Part shown: one piece after another, positions 1-9,140 of the stretch
How the letters are laid out: every line of letters starts with the position of its first letter
Position numbering within the stretch: position 1 is the first letter of the stretch
Origin: Bacillota bacterium
GTDB lineage: Bacteria > Bacillota > Clostridia > Acetivibrionales > JAKOSZ01
DNA: 25,009 nucleotides
NCBI GenBank assembly: GCA_029776555.1
Contig: JAKOSZ010000140.1
Location: 1 to 25,009, forward strand
Reading direction: 5' to 3'
Made by a program: the position numbers and the translations under genes
Notes under the pieces: model-generated
Told to the model about the DNA's origin: nothing
The model's database searches: none
Seen by the model: only the letters and a program-made list of their open reading frames with translations

Positions 1-102
1 CAGGCCGCCAGCCTCCAGAAAATGGCCGGAAAGCTTTTAAATCCTGAGGAAAGGGACCTTAAAAGGGCGGAGCTTATAAGAAGCAAGCTTGGCTCCCTTT
101 AA
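1..102 (+). CDS. mcsB: McsB protein arginine kinase, C-terminal end only (partial)
   Basis: Frame 1 is open from the first base and ends at TAA 100-102, giving the last 33 residues of a protein. The end reads MAGKLLNPEERDLKRAELI, followed by RSKLGSL. This matches the C-terminus of McsB, the protein arginine kinase whose phospho-arginine marks direct proteins to ClpC-ClpP. The catalytic guanido-kinase domain lies outside the window, so identification rests on this short tail and on the clpC gene 112 bp downstream, the usual order ctsR-mcsA-mcsB-clpC. The 103-214 gap shows no terminator, consistent with one operon. Confidence 0.85.
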   Translation, partial: QAASLQKMAGKLLNPEERDLKRAELIRSKLGSL

Positions 103-214
103 AGGGATGCGGCATTATGTGATTTTAATACCTAAAACAGGGTAAAGTATAAAAAAGCAGGACAGAGGACAAAGAACCAACAGGCAGTGTTGAGCATAAA
201 GGAGGGTGAGCGTG

Positions 215-2677
215 ATGTTTGGAGGACGTTTTACGGAGAAAGCGGAAAGAGCCTTCGCCTTTGCCCAGGAAAGCGCGATGGCTTTGGGACATAACTACGT
301 GGGAACGGAACATATTCTGCTCGGACTGGTGAGAGAGGGCACCGGTATTGCGGCCCGGGTACTGCAAAACCAGGGAATTACTCCGGAAAAGGTGACGAAG
401 GAAATAGAGGCGTTGATAGGCAAAGGTGAAGAGATCAACCGGCAGCCGGTGGGGCTGACGCCCAGGAGCAAAAGGGTGGTGGAGCTCTCCTTTGCCGAGG
501 CGAGGAAACTGGGGCACAACTATATCGGCACCGAGCACCTTCTGCTGGGGATAATGAAGGAGGGAGACAGCATTGCGGCAAGGATACTGATGAACCTGGG
601 AGTGGACCCCCAGAGGCTTTACAGCGAAATCATAAGGATGCTGAACAACGAAACGGTCAGCGCAGGCGGAGAGGCGAGGAATTCACCGAGATACGCCAAT
701 ACACCTACCCTCAACCAGTTTGGCCGTGACCTGACCGAAATGGCTCGTGAAGGCAAAATAGACCCGGTCATAGGCCGTGATAGGGAGATTGAGAGGGTAA
801 TACAGATTTTGAGCAGGCGCACGAAAAACAATCCCTGCCTAATCGGGGAGCCCGGAGTGGGGAAAACGGCCATTGTGGAAGGCCTGGCCCAGAAAATTGT
901 TGAGGGCAACATACCTGAGATACTGAAAAACAAGCGGGTTGTGACCATGGACCTTTCTTCCATGGTTGCCGGCGCCAAGTACAGGGGCGAGTTTGAAGAA
1001 AGGCTTAAGAAGGCCATGGATGAGGTTAAGAAGGCGGGCAATGTTATTCTTTTCATTGACGAGATGCATACAATAGTAGGGGCCGGCGCCGCGGAAGGGG
1101 CCATTGATGCCTCCAATATATTAAAGCCTTCCCTGGCCAGGGGAGAGCTGCAGGTTATAGGCGCCACAACTTTGGACGAGTACAGGAAGAATGTTGAAAA
1201 GGATGCGGCCCTGGAGAGAAGGTTCCAGCCCATAATAGTAGGAGAACCCAGCAGGGAGGAAACGCTGGAGATACTTAAAGGGTTAAGGGACAAGTATGAG
1301 GCCCATCACAGGGTAAAAATCACCGATGAGGCCCTGGAAGCAGCTGTCAAACTGTCCGACAGGTATATAACCGACAGGTTTTTGCCCGACAAGGCTATCG
1401 ACCTGATAGACGAGGCCGCCTCCAGGGTAAGGCTTAAAGCCTTTACCGCACCCCCGGACCTTAAAAAGCTGGAGGAGAGAATGGAGAAACTGGCCAAGGA
1501 AAAGGAAGACGCCATCCGCTGCCAGGAGTTCGAAAAGGCCGCAAAAATAAGGGATGAGGAGCACAGGATAAGGAGTGAGCTGGAGAAATTCAAGAATGAA
1601 TGGCAGCAGAAGAACAGCACCGTCACAAACACCGTCACCGATGAAGAGATAGGTGAGATAGTGTCCAGCTGGACGGGCATCCCGGTCAGGAGGCTGGTGG
1701 AAGAAGAATCGGAAAAGCTGATGAAGCTGGAGGACGTGCTCCACAAGAGGGTCATCGGCCAGGATGAGGCTGTCAGGGCTGTGGCAAGGGCGATAAGGAG
1801 GGGGAGAGTGGGGCTTAAAGACCCGAAGCGCCCCATTGGCTCTTTCATATTCCTGGGGCCTACGGGAGTGGGCAAGACCGAGCTCAGCAAGGCCCTCGCC
1901 GAGGCCATGTTCGGCAATGAAAACGAAATGATAAGGGTAGACATGTCGGAGTACATGGAGAAGCACAGCGTTTCCAGGCTTGTGGGTTCGCCTCCCGGCT
2001 ATGTGGGCTACGAGGAAGGGGGCCAGCTGACGGAAAAGGTCAGGAGAAAACCCTATTCGGTGGTCCTGTTTGACGAGATTGAGAAGGCCCACCCCGACGT
2101 TTTCAACATACTGCTGCAGATTTTGGACGACGGGGTGCTTACCGATGCCCAGGGCAGAAGGGTCAACTTCCGCAATACGGTTATCATAATGACCTCCAAC
2201 GTCGGGGCCAGAACCATAACGGAGCCCAAAAGGCTTGGATTTGCGGCAGGGGACGCCGACAAGGCCAAAAGCTATGAGGAAATGAAGAACAATGTAATGA
2301 GTGAACTGAAGAGGACCTTCCGCCCGGAATTCCTCAACAGGATTGACGAGATAATCGTCTTCCACCCCCTGGACGAAGAGCACATAAAGAAGATTGTAGG
2401 CCTGCTGACGGACATGCTGGCAAACAGGTTAAAGCAGAACAACATCGATTTTGAGCTCACTGAGGCGGCAAAGGCCTTCCTGGCCCAGAAGGGCTTTGAC
2501 CCGGTCTATGGCGCAAGGCCTTTAAAGAGGGCCATACAGAGCATGGTGGAAGACCGGCTGGCGGAGGAAATGCTGGAAGGAAGAATAAAGGCGGGCGATA
2601 GGGTCAAGGTTGACTTAAAAGACGGGGAACTGGTAGTGGTCAGGAAGGCAAAGAGCAGTGCCAGGGCCCAGGCTTGA
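215..2677 (+). CDS. clpC: ClpC, ATP-dependent Clp protease ATP-binding subunit
   Basis: HSP100/Clp AAA+ unfoldase that feeds substrates, including McsB-marked proteins, to ClpP in the cytoplasm. About 820 residues, the normal ClpC length. Order seen: two Clp-N repeats (about 1-145; GHNYVGTEHILLG and GHNYIGTEHLLLG), the first AAA+ domain with Walker A GEPGVGKT (Lys about 217) and Walker B VILFIDE, a UVR-type middle domain around residues 420-460 that separates ClpC from ClpB, the second AAA+ domain with GPTGVGKT and VVLFDEIEKAHPD, and a C-terminal D2-small domain. The open frame begins at GTG 206, but that codon abuts the AAGGAGG site (199-205). GTG 212 or ATG 215 have proper spacing, and family members start M(M)FGRF, so ATG 215 is chosen. 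No CtsR operator is visible here. Confidence 0.97.
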   Translation: MFGGRFTEKAERAFAFAQESAMALGHNYVGTEHILLGLVREGTGIAARVLQNQGITPEKVTKEIEALIGKGEEINRQPVGLTPRSKRVVELSFAEARKLGHNYIGTEHLLLGIMKEGDSIAARILMNLGVDPQRLYSEIIRMLNNETVSAGGEARNSPRYANTPTLNQFGRDLTEMAREGKIDPVIGRDREIERVIQILSRRTKNNPCLIGEPGVGKTAIVEGLAQKIVEGNIPEILKNKRVVTMDLSSMVAGAKYRGEFEERLKKAMDEVKKAGNVILFIDEMHTIVGAGAAEGAIDASNILKPSLARGELQVIGATTLDEYRKNVEKDAALERRFQPIIVGEPSREETLEILKGLRDKYEAHHRVKITDEALEAAVKLSDRYITDRFLPDKAIDLIDEAASRVRLKAFTAPPDLKKLEERMEKLAKEKEDAIRCQEFEKAAKIRDEEHRIRSELEKFKNEWQQKNSTVTNTVTDEEIGEIVSSWTGIPVRRLVEEESEKLMKLEDVLHKRVIGQDEAVRAVARAIRRGRVGLKDPKRPIGSFIFLGPTGVGKTELSKALAEAMFGNENEMIRVDMSEYMEKHSVSRLVGSPPGYVGYEEGGQLTEKVRRKPYSVVLFDEIEKAHPDVFNILLQILDDGVLTDAQGRRVNFRNTVIIMTSNVGARTITEPKRLGFAAGDADKAKSYEEMKNNVMSELKRTFRPEFLNRIDEIIVFHPLDEEHIKKIVGLLTDMLANRLKQNNIDFELTEAAKAFLAQKGFDPVYGARPLKRAIQSMVEDRLAEEMLEGRIKAGDRVKVDLKDGELVVVRKAKSSARAQA

Positions 2678-2717
2678 AAGTCGAATTTTAGGGGCTTATA
2701 AAGAGACTCTCCCTTAA

Positions 2718-2746
2718 TTGCGTTTTATTTTCCAGGGTGATATAAT
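2718..2746 (+). promoter_or_regulatory. Sigma-A promoter for the first glycosyltransferase
   Basis: TTGCGT (2718-2723), a 17-bp spacer, and TATAAT (2741-2746) preceded by TGA, making an extended -10. The predicted start is near 2753, which places the following hairpin at the very 5' end of the transcript. It separates the glycosyltransferase from the clpC operon. Confidence 0.7.
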
Positions 2747-2754
2747 TTTAGTTG

Positions 2755-2785
2755 ATTTCCGGCGGGATTTAATTCCGCCGGAAAT
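2755..2785 (+). other. Strong hairpin at the 5' end of the glycosyltransferase mRNA
   Basis: ATTTCCGGCGG (2755-2765) pairs perfectly with CCGCCGGAAAT (2775-2785), and G-U/A-U pairs can extend the stem inward. No T-run follows, so it is not a convincing rho-independent terminator. It sits within about 2 nt of the predicted transcription start and 65 nt before the start codon, so an mRNA-stabilising or regulatory 5' hairpin is the more likely role (inference). Confidence 0.55.
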
Positions 2786-2850
2786 ACAATGGGAACCGGT
2801 AAAATGGGAAAGATGAAAAACGAAAAGCCAATACCCGCTGAGGAGTTTTT

Positions 2851-4116
2851 ATGATGCAAATGTTTGATTTTTGGGGGATTTTAGACAGTATTTTCGACCT
2901 GGCAAGTATTCTTTTTCAGGCGCTCCTTTGGATCATCTTTGTATATTATCTGGTTATCTCCGCCTTTGGCTGGGTGAAACGGAAAGAGGAACCTGCCGAA
3001 AATTTTCCCGTTAAGTATAAATTTGCGGCTGTCATATCCGCCCACAATGAAGAAAAGGTCATCGGGGGAATTATAAGGAGCTTAAAAGCCCAGAAGTATC
3101 CCAAAGACATGTATGACATATACGTGGTTGCCGACAACTGCACCGACAACACGGCCAAAGTTGCCGCGGAAAACGGGGCTATTGTTTTTGAACGCTTTGA
3201 TAACACCAGGAGGGGGAAAGGATACTCCCTTGAATGGATGTTCAACAGGCTGTTCCAGCTGGACAGGAAATATGACGCTGTTTGCATATTTGACGCCGAC
3301 AACCTGGTTTCTTCCAGGTTCCTGCTGGAGATGAACAAGCAGCTTTCCAAGGGCCACAAGGTAATCCAGGGCTACCTGGACAGTAAAAACCCTTATGACA
3401 CCTGGATTTCGGGCAACTACTCCATTGCCTACTGGATCAGCAACAGGCTTTTTCAGCTCCCCAGGTATTACCTTGGCTTGAACTGCGCCCTGGGAGGCAC
3501 CGGCTTCACCATAGCCACCGACGTGTTAAAAGAAATCGGCTGGGGGGCTACCAGCCTCACGGAGGACCTGGAGTTTTCCTTAAAACTGGTGCTGAAGGGC
3601 ATGCGGGTGTCCTGGTCCCACGAAGCCGTCGTATATGACGAAAAGCCCTTGGGGTTAAAGCAGTCCTGGAGACAGCGCAAGCGCTGGATGCAGGGCCATT
3701 CCGACTGCGCCACCAGGTACCTTAAAAAACTTCTGAAGAAGGCACTGAAAGACAGGGATATGGTGGCACTGGACGCCTCCATTTATTTAATACAGCCTTT
3801 CATCATTGTGGTGAATGGAATAGCCCTGGTCATAGGGATGGGAATTTTTTTCGCCAACCTTGCCTTAAATCTTTCCACGCTGCTTTTTGTGCTGCTTATA
3901 GGGGTTGTTACCTACATAACCGTAATATTCGTTATCATTGAAGGCAAACTGACACCTAAGATATTCCTGTATTTTCTCACCTACCCTGTGTACAGCCTGA
4001 CCTGGGTACCCATAATAATAGACGGATTTCTAAACAGGCATAAAAAGGAATGGGTACACACCCTTCATACCAGAGCCCTTGACATTGACGACATCGAATC
4101 CCTGGACAAGATATAA
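2851..4116 (+). CDS. Membrane glycosyltransferase family 2 (processive type)
   Basis: 421-residue inner-membrane GT2 (GT-A fold) that would transfer sugar from a nucleotide sugar to a growing glycan. An N-terminal membrane segment (about 13-40) is followed by the catalytic core: FAAVISAHNEE (58-68), the metal/UDP motif DAD (148-150), catalytic-base motif TED (237-239) and QxxRW as QRKRW (275-279), the mark of processive enzymes such as cellulose, hyaluronan and poly-GlcNAc synthases. Several hydrophobic helices follow (about 310-400). SD GAGGAG precedes ATG 2851 by 5 nt; ATG 2854 is an alternative. It has its own promoter and is convergent with a paralogue 23 bp away. Sugar and product are unknown; no PilZ domain or partner subunit is visible. 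Confidence 0.88.
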   Translation: MMQMFDFWGILDSIFDLASILFQALLWIIFVYYLVISAFGWVKRKEEPAENFPVKYKFAAVISAHNEEKVIGGIIRSLKAQKYPKDMYDIYVVADNCTDNTAKVAAENGAIVFERFDNTRRGKGYSLEWMFNRLFQLDRKYDAVCIFDADNLVSSRFLLEMNKQLSKGHKVIQGYLDSKNPYDTWISGNYSIAYWISNRLFQLPRYYLGLNCALGGTGFTIATDVLKEIGWGATSLTEDLEFSLKLVLKGMRVSWSHEAVVYDEKPLGLKQSWRQRKRWMQGHSDCATRYLKKLLKKALKDRDMVALDASIYLIQPFIIVVNGIALVIGMGIFFANLALNLSTLLFVLLIGVVTYITVIFVIIEGKLTPKIFLYFLTYPVYSLTWVPIIIDGFLNRHKKEWVHTLHTRALDIDDIESLDKI

Positions 4117-4139
4117 GGACGGTTTCTCCGGATGCGCCT

Positions 4140-5396
4140 CTAAGCCTTTTCCAGGTCCCTTATGCTTATTTCCCTTGTGTGGACTGTGTGGTACCAGACC
4201 CGGTTGTTCTTGCTCAAAAAGCCCTGGATGGTTATGGGCAGCCAGGTAATGCAGTAAAAGGGGTATACGATGAAGCCAAGCAGAACTTTTAAGTTAAACT
4301 TCTTTTCGATCATGATTATCCATGGCCCGTAGAAAAGCTGAAAAAGCGCAAACACATACCATATCCCGGCAGGGAACACGTATCTTATGCTGTAGAAGGG
4401 AGACTGGGGATATATTGTCTGGATCCACATCATGATGGTGGTAAGGCCGATGAATATGTATCTGACAGGCTGAAACAGGTATATAGCGCAGTCCAGGGCG
4501 GTGAGGTCGTTCTCCCTGAAGGCCTTTGCAAAGAGCAAACCCAGGTAGCGGCTGGCGCAGTCGGCATGCCCCTGCATCCACCGTTTCCGCTGGAGCCATG
4601 ACTGTTTCAGGGTAAGGGGTTTTTCATCGTATACTACGGCGTTATGGGCCCAGGCTATTTTGATGCCGTTTAAGGCCATCTTCATTGTGAATTCCAGGTC
4701 TTCGGTGAGGCAGGTGGCTCCCCAGCCTGTCTTCTTCAAAGTCTCCAAATCCACGCAGAATCCGGTACCGCAAAGACTGCAGCTTAGGCCAAGATAATAG
4801 CGGGGAAGCTGGAATATCCTGTTGGACAGCCAGAAGGCTATTGAGTAGGAACAGGTTATCCAGGAGTCAAAGGGGTTTTTGCTGTCGATGTAGCCCTGGA
4901 CAACCTTGAATCCCTTTAAAAGCTGCTTGTTCATTTCCAGAAGGAAATTGGATGAGACCAGGTTGTCCGCGTCGAAGACAGCCACCGCGTCATACTTGTT
5001 TCCCATGGCGAAGATTTTCTCAAACATCCACTCCAGGGCGTAACCCTTACCCCTTTCGCTGTCGTTGAACCTCTTATATACGATGGCCCCGTGCCGGGCA
5101 GCCACCTCCGCCGTCCTGTCGCTGCAGTTATCCGCCACCACATAGATGTCGTAGAGTTCCCGGGGATAACTCTGCCTTAAGAGGCTGTCCACAATGTGGC
5201 CTATGACGCACTCTTCGTTGTGAGCCGCTATAACCAGGGCAAACCTCTTGACCGGGGGATAAAGGCGAGGGTCCTCCTCCTTCCTTTTTTTCAAGCCCCA
5301 GACGGATACTATGAAAAAGTAACAGCTGGTTATGAATATCAGGACCTGTATGACTTGGGTGACAAGAAATACGGCGCTGTTCAAACAAAAAACCAT
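4140..5396 (-). CDS. Membrane glycosyltransferase family 2 (processive type), paralogue
   Basis: 418-residue paralogue of the convergent gene at 2851-4116, with long shared blocks such as YDIYVVADNC, DADNLVSS, LEMNKQL, FQLPRYYLGL and QRKRWMQGH. Architecture is the same: N-terminal membrane helix (about 8-33), DAD (142-144), TED, QRKRW, then C-terminal membrane helices. All GT2 catalytic motifs are intact, so both copies should be active. The start ATG (5394-5396 on the minus strand) has GGAGG about 6 nt upstream. The stop is TAG, 23 bp from the stop of the other copy, with no terminator between them, so the two transcripts probably overlap at their 3' ends. Different hydrophobic tails and substrate-loop residues may mean different sugars or products (inference). 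Confidence 0.88.
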   Translation of the reverse strand: MVFCLNSAVFLVTQVIQVLIFITSCYFFIVSVWGLKKRKEEDPRLYPPVKRFALVIAAHNEECVIGHIVDSLLRQSYPRELYDIYVVADNCSDRTAEVAARHGAIVYKRFNDSERGKGYALEWMFEKIFAMGNKYDAVAVFDADNLVSSNFLLEMNKQLLKGFKVVQGYIDSKNPFDSWITCSYSIAFWLSNRIFQLPRYYLGLSCSLCGTGFCVDLETLKKTGWGATCLTEDLEFTMKMALNGIKIAWAHNAVVYDEKPLTLKQSWLQRKRWMQGHADCASRYLGLLFAKAFRENDLTALDCAIYLFQPVRYIFIGLTTIMMWIQTIYPQSPFYSIRYVFPAGIWYVFALFQLFYGPWIIMIEKKFNLKVLLGFIVYPFYCITWLPITIQGFLSKNNRVWYHTVHTREISIRDLEKA

Positions 5397-5560
5397 ATCA
5401 TTCCTCCGGGCTTTACCGTCTTATGTTGATTAATTTCAAAGAAGGAGAGTATTCCCCTCAGGAACCGACGGTGCAGTTTATAATTATTTTGCGTCGTAAG
5501 AGAAAAAATATTAAAAGATGTATTGAAAATAGTAAGCCTGGAAAGAAAAGGAGATTCAAA

Positions 5561-7492
5561 ATGCCAAAACCTTATATTAACAACGCAGTGGTGGGCAATT
5601 CCTCCATGCTGGCCTGTATAGACGAAAAGGGCCAGCTGATCAGGCTTTTTTGGCCTGGTATTGACCGCTTTCAACAGGTCAGCAGCTTTCTCATTGGAAT
5701 CAGTCAAGCAAACGGCCATGGGGGCACAAAATGGCTTAACGGGGATGGATTTGGGCATAGCCAGCATTATCTGCCGGACACCAACGTCCTGGAGACGGTT
5801 TGCACTGAAGTTGAAGGCCATCTTCAAATACAGCAGGCCGACTTTGTGCTTCCGGACAGGGATGTTCTGGTAAGGCTGATTGACATAAGAAACACGGGGC
5901 CGGCAGAGGCGGATTTGGACCTGGTCCTCTATTCTTCTTTTAGCAGTGCCATCCATGACCCTGCCGGCTCAATGTTCGATTTTGACACGGATGCCCTTGT
6001 TCACTACAGGCACGGCTGTTATATGGCCGTTTATGCCAACGTCTTCTCTATGGGTTTCCAGCTGGGGAGCAGCGCCTGTTATGCCGCCGGGAAAAATGAG
6101 TTTCACGGCTATGACGCCATTGGGATGACCCCGGAGGCGGCCGTTTCCTGGAGGCTTGGCAGGATTCAGGCCGGGGAGAAAAAAAGATTCCTGCTGGGGC
6201 TTTGTTTCTCGGACAGCCTGGCAGGCCTGAGAGAAAGGGTAAGGGAGTTAAGGGCCCTGGATGGGGATGAGCTTTTGCAAAAAACCGTTGATTACTGGAG
6301 AAGGTTTCTCGCTTCAGCCAGACAGGTCACCACGGGGGATGTCCGCCTTGACAGCCTCTACAAGAGGTCTCTGCTGCTTTTAAGGCTCATGTGGGATAAA
6401 AGGCACGGCGGCATTATCGCCGCGCCGGAAGTGGACGAGGAGTTTAGCAGGTGTGGAAGGTACGCCTACTGCTGGGGCAGGGATGCGGCCTTTATAACCG
6501 AAGCCCTGGACAGGAGCGGATTGACCCATATGGTGGACAGTTTCTACGGCTGGGCTGTAAAAGCCCAGGACGAAAGCGGCCTGTGGCACCAGAGGTATTA
6601 TGCGGACGGAAACCTGGCGCCGTCCTGGGGCCTCCAGCCGGATGAAATCGGGACCCTGGTATGGGGGATGATGAGGCACTACCAGGCAAACAAAGACCGC
6701 GGCTTTCTTGCCGGGGTATGGGAGAGCGCCAGGAAGGCCGTGGAGTTCCTGCTGGGCTATACTGACCCGGAAACAGGCCTCCCGCTGCCAGGCTATGACC
6801 TATGGGAAGAGAGCTTCGGGGAGCACACCTACTCGACGGCTGCGGTTTGCGCCGGTATCAGGGCGGGAGCTGAGATGGCGAGACAGCTTGTCAAAGCGGA
6901 AGGGCTTGCGGAATACTGGGAGAAGCGCTATGAGGAAATGAGGACTGCCATGGAGAAAAAGCTGTGGAGCGAAAAGCAGGGGCGCTTTTTAAGGAGTGTA
7001 AGGGTAAAGCTGAATCCCTGGGGGGAGGAAACGGCCGGTGAGGATGTAAGAATAACGGTAAAGCGGAGAAGCTTTGTACGGAGGCTCTTTCCCGAGGATG
7101 CCAGGATAGACGCAAGCCTGATAGGAGTCAGTGTGCCGTTCGAACTTTTCCCTCCTGACGACCCCAGGGTTATAAGTACCGTTGAAGCCATAGAAAGGTC
7201 ACTGACCTACCCCGGCGGCGGTATCGGGCGGTATGAAGGCGACAGCTACATCGGCGGGAATCCCTGGCTTGTAACTACCCTGTGGCTGGCCTTGTATCAC
7301 ATACGCGCGAAAAACTTTGCCAGGGCCCGGATGTGTCTGGACTGGGCGGTGAGAGGACGGACAGGGCTTGATCTCCTCCCGGAACAGGTGGATAAAAATA
7401 CAGGGAAGCCGGTCTGGGTGATACCTTTGACATGGTCCCACGCTATGTATATCCTGGTTCTTCTGGAGCTTCTGGAAGCCGGAGAGCTTTAG
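5561..7492 (+). CDS. Glycoside hydrolase family 15 (glucoamylase/glucodextranase-type)
   Basis: 643-residue protein with a beta-rich N-terminal domain (about 1-230) and an (alpha/alpha)6-barrel GH15 domain (about 255-640). GH15 signatures: YCWGRDA (303-309), the general-acid region QPDEIG with Glu362, and the general-base region LLPEQV with Glu608, followed by PLTWSHAMY. GH15 enzymes release glucose from alpha-glucans or dextrans, and some act on trehalose; the substrate cannot be fixed here. There is no signal peptide, so it is probably cytoplasmic. The frame is open from 5423, but AAAAGGAG (5546-5553) sits 7 nt before ATG 5561 and GH15 homology begins at NNAVVGNSS just after it, so 5561 is chosen. 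It diverges from the glycosyltransferase at 4140-5396 across a 164-bp gap that includes a TATAAT at 5479-5484 without a clear -35. Confidence 0.87.
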   Translation: MPKPYINNAVVGNSSMLACIDEKGQLIRLFWPGIDRFQQVSSFLIGISQANGHGGTKWLNGDGFGHSQHYLPDTNVLETVCTEVEGHLQIQQADFVLPDRDVLVRLIDIRNTGPAEADLDLVLYSSFSSAIHDPAGSMFDFDTDALVHYRHGCYMAVYANVFSMGFQLGSSACYAAGKNEFHGYDAIGMTPEAAVSWRLGRIQAGEKKRFLLGLCFSDSLAGLRERVRELRALDGDELLQKTVDYWRRFLASARQVTTGDVRLDSLYKRSLLLLRLMWDKRHGGIIAAPEVDEEFSRCGRYAYCWGRDAAFITEALDRSGLTHMVDSFYGWAVKAQDESGLWHQRYYADGNLAPSWGLQPDEIGTLVWGMMRHYQANKDRGFLAGVWESARKAVEFLLGYTDPETGLPLPGYDLWEESFGEHTYSTAAVCAGIRAGAEMARQLVKAEGLAEYWEKRYEEMRTAMEKKLWSEKQGRFLRSVRVKLNPWGEETAGEDVRITVKRRSFVRRLFPEDARIDASLIGVSVPFELFPPDDPRVISTVEAIERSLTYPGGGIGRYEGDSYIGGNPWLVTTLWLALYHIRAKNFARARMCLDWAVRGRTGLDLLPEQVDKNTGKPVWVIPLTWSHAMYILVLLELLEAGEL

Positions 7493-7677
7493 TCCGCAAA
7501 CTTTTTCAGCTTCGGTTCCTTTCGCCGGAATTGCGGGTGGTGAAGGGGCCCTTATGGTGGAATATGGTGGAGGGGCTTATCCCGTGGTTTATTACAAGGT
7601 GTAAAAACATGAGCAGTTTTTTAATGGAACCCCACATGAATACTCCCTTCTTAACGGATTAATGCTGTTACAGAATA

Positions 7678-7686
7678 TGATATAAT
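7678..7686 (+). promoter_or_regulatory. Extended -10 promoter element before radA
   Basis: TGATATAAT: a TG motif one base before a perfect TATAAT (7681-7686), about 48 bp upstream of the radA start codon. No good -35 is seen, which extended -10 promoters can tolerate. The rest of 7493-7733 contains only a weak inverted repeat, CCGCAA/TTGCGG (7494-7499, 7531-7536), and no credible gene. Confidence 0.5.
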
Positions 7687-7733
7687 GGTCGAAGATGTGA
7701 TATATACCTTTGGTCGGATGCGGAGAGGGGATT

Positions 7734-9095
7734 ATGTCCAGGAACAAAACCGTATTTGTATGCCAGGAGTGCGGCTACGAAAGTCCGGGCTGGCTGGGGA
7801 AATGCCCGGGCTGCGGAAGCTGGAACAGCCTTGTGGAGGAGCTACCGGATAAACAAACCCGGGGAAGCAGCCTGCCCGCCGCTGAGGCTGTTCCCATAGG
7901 CCTGGCGGAAGTTGCGGCGGGAAAGGAGAAGCGCACCAGGACAGGCGTAAAGGAGTTTGACAGGGTCCTGGGGGGAGGCCTGGTAAAGGGCTCCCTGGTC
8001 CTGGTGGGAGGCGACCCGGGCATAGGCAAATCCACCCTGGTGTTGCAGGTGTGCGATAAGATGAAATCTCTTCCCCTTATCCTGTATGTTTCGGGGGAAG
8101 AATCGGTTGAGCAGATAAAGCTGAGAGCTGATCGGCTGGGAGTGGACAACCCGAACCTGAAAATAGTGCCGGAGACCAGTTTTAACTCTGTGGAAGCCCT
8201 TGCGGCAAAGCTGCAGCCGCCCCTTGTCATAGTTGACTCCATCCAGACCATGTACGTGGAAGACCTTGAATCGGCCGCCGGCTCGGTAAGCCAGGTGAGG
8301 GAGGTCACGGCCAGGCTCATGCGCATGGCCAAAAGCATGGGCATTACGACCATCATACTTGGCCATGTCACCAAGGAAGGCGCCATAGCAGGCCCCAGGG
8401 TCTTGGAACACATGGTGGATACGGTGCTGTACTTTGAAGGGGACAGGCATTTGAGCTACAGAATTTTAAGGACCGTGAAAAACAGGTTTGGCTCCACCAA
8501 CGAGATAGGCGTGTTTGAAATGAGGGATACGGGCCTGGTGGAAATAGAGAATCCTTCCATGATGATGCTGGCTGAGAAGCCGGAGAACGCTCCGGGCTCG
8601 GCGGTGGTGTGCACCGTGGAGGGGACAAGGCCAATGCTGGTGGAGATACAGGCCCTGGTGAGCATCAGCAGCTTTGGAATGCCCAGGCGAATGGCAATGG
8701 GCATCGATTACAACCGGGTAACCCTCTTAATGGCTGTCCTTGAAAAGAGAATAGGCATGGAACTGCACAACTTCGACGCCTACGTAAATGTGGCAGGGGG
8801 CTTAAAAATAGAAGAGCCGGCCTGCGATCTGGGGGTGATTACGGCCATAGCCTCCAGTTTTAAAAACATCCCGGTGGCGTCGGACACGGTCTTTATTGGG
8901 GAAATCGGGCTCACAGGCGAAGTCAGGGCCGTCAGCCAGATAGAGAAGCGCCTTATGGAAGCCGCGCGACTAGGTTTTAAAAAGTGCATTGTGCCTGCCG
9001 GGAACATGAAAACGATAAAGACAATGAAAAAGCTGGACGGGCTTTCTGTAAAACAGGTGAAAAACGTGCAGGAAACTCTAGACCTGCTGTTTTAG
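7734..9095 (+). CDS. radA: RadA, DNA repair / branch-migration ATPase
   Basis: 453-residue RecA-related helicase-like protein that assists recombination intermediates and DNA repair. Seen in order: an N-terminal C4 zinc finger (Cys10, 13, 24, 27; CQECGY...CPGCGSW), Walker A GGDPGIGKST (92-101), Walker B LVIVDSIQT, the RadA-specific KNRFG motif (around residue 251), and a C-terminal Lon-protease-like domain. Length is normal for the family. The frame can be read from TTG 7710, but ATG 7734 has a purine-rich SD (GAGAGGGG) and gives the standard N-terminus. In many Firmicutes radA follows clpC and precedes disA; here two glycosyltransferases and a GH15 gene intervene on the left, and disA does not follow. 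Confidence 0.96.
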   Translation: MSRNKTVFVCQECGYESPGWLGKCPGCGSWNSLVEELPDKQTRGSSLPAAEAVPIGLAEVAAGKEKRTRTGVKEFDRVLGGGLVKGSLVLVGGDPGIGKSTLVLQVCDKMKSLPLILYVSGEESVEQIKLRADRLGVDNPNLKIVPETSFNSVEALAAKLQPPLVIVDSIQTMYVEDLESAAGSVSQVREVTARLMRMAKSMGITTIILGHVTKEGAIAGPRVLEHMVDTVLYFEGDRHLSYRILRTVKNRFGSTNEIGVFEMRDTGLVEIENPSMMMLAEKPENAPGSAVVCTVEGTRPMLVEIQALVSISSFGMPRRMAMGIDYNRVTLLMAVLEKRIGMELHNFDAYVNVAGGLKIEEPACDLGVITAIASSFKNIPVASDTVFIGEIGLTGEVRAVSQIEKRLMEAARLGFKKCIVPAGNMKTIKTMKKLDGLSVKQVKNVQETLDLLF

Positions 9096-9140
9096 AAGGT
9101 TTGCGGCAGGAGCGGCTTGACCGGACTTAAAAACGCCCTC

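Noticed and set aside
7432..7662. 76-residue ORF between GH15 and radA
   Set aside because: Begins inside the GH15 gene in another frame, with no ribosome site and no recognisable motifs.
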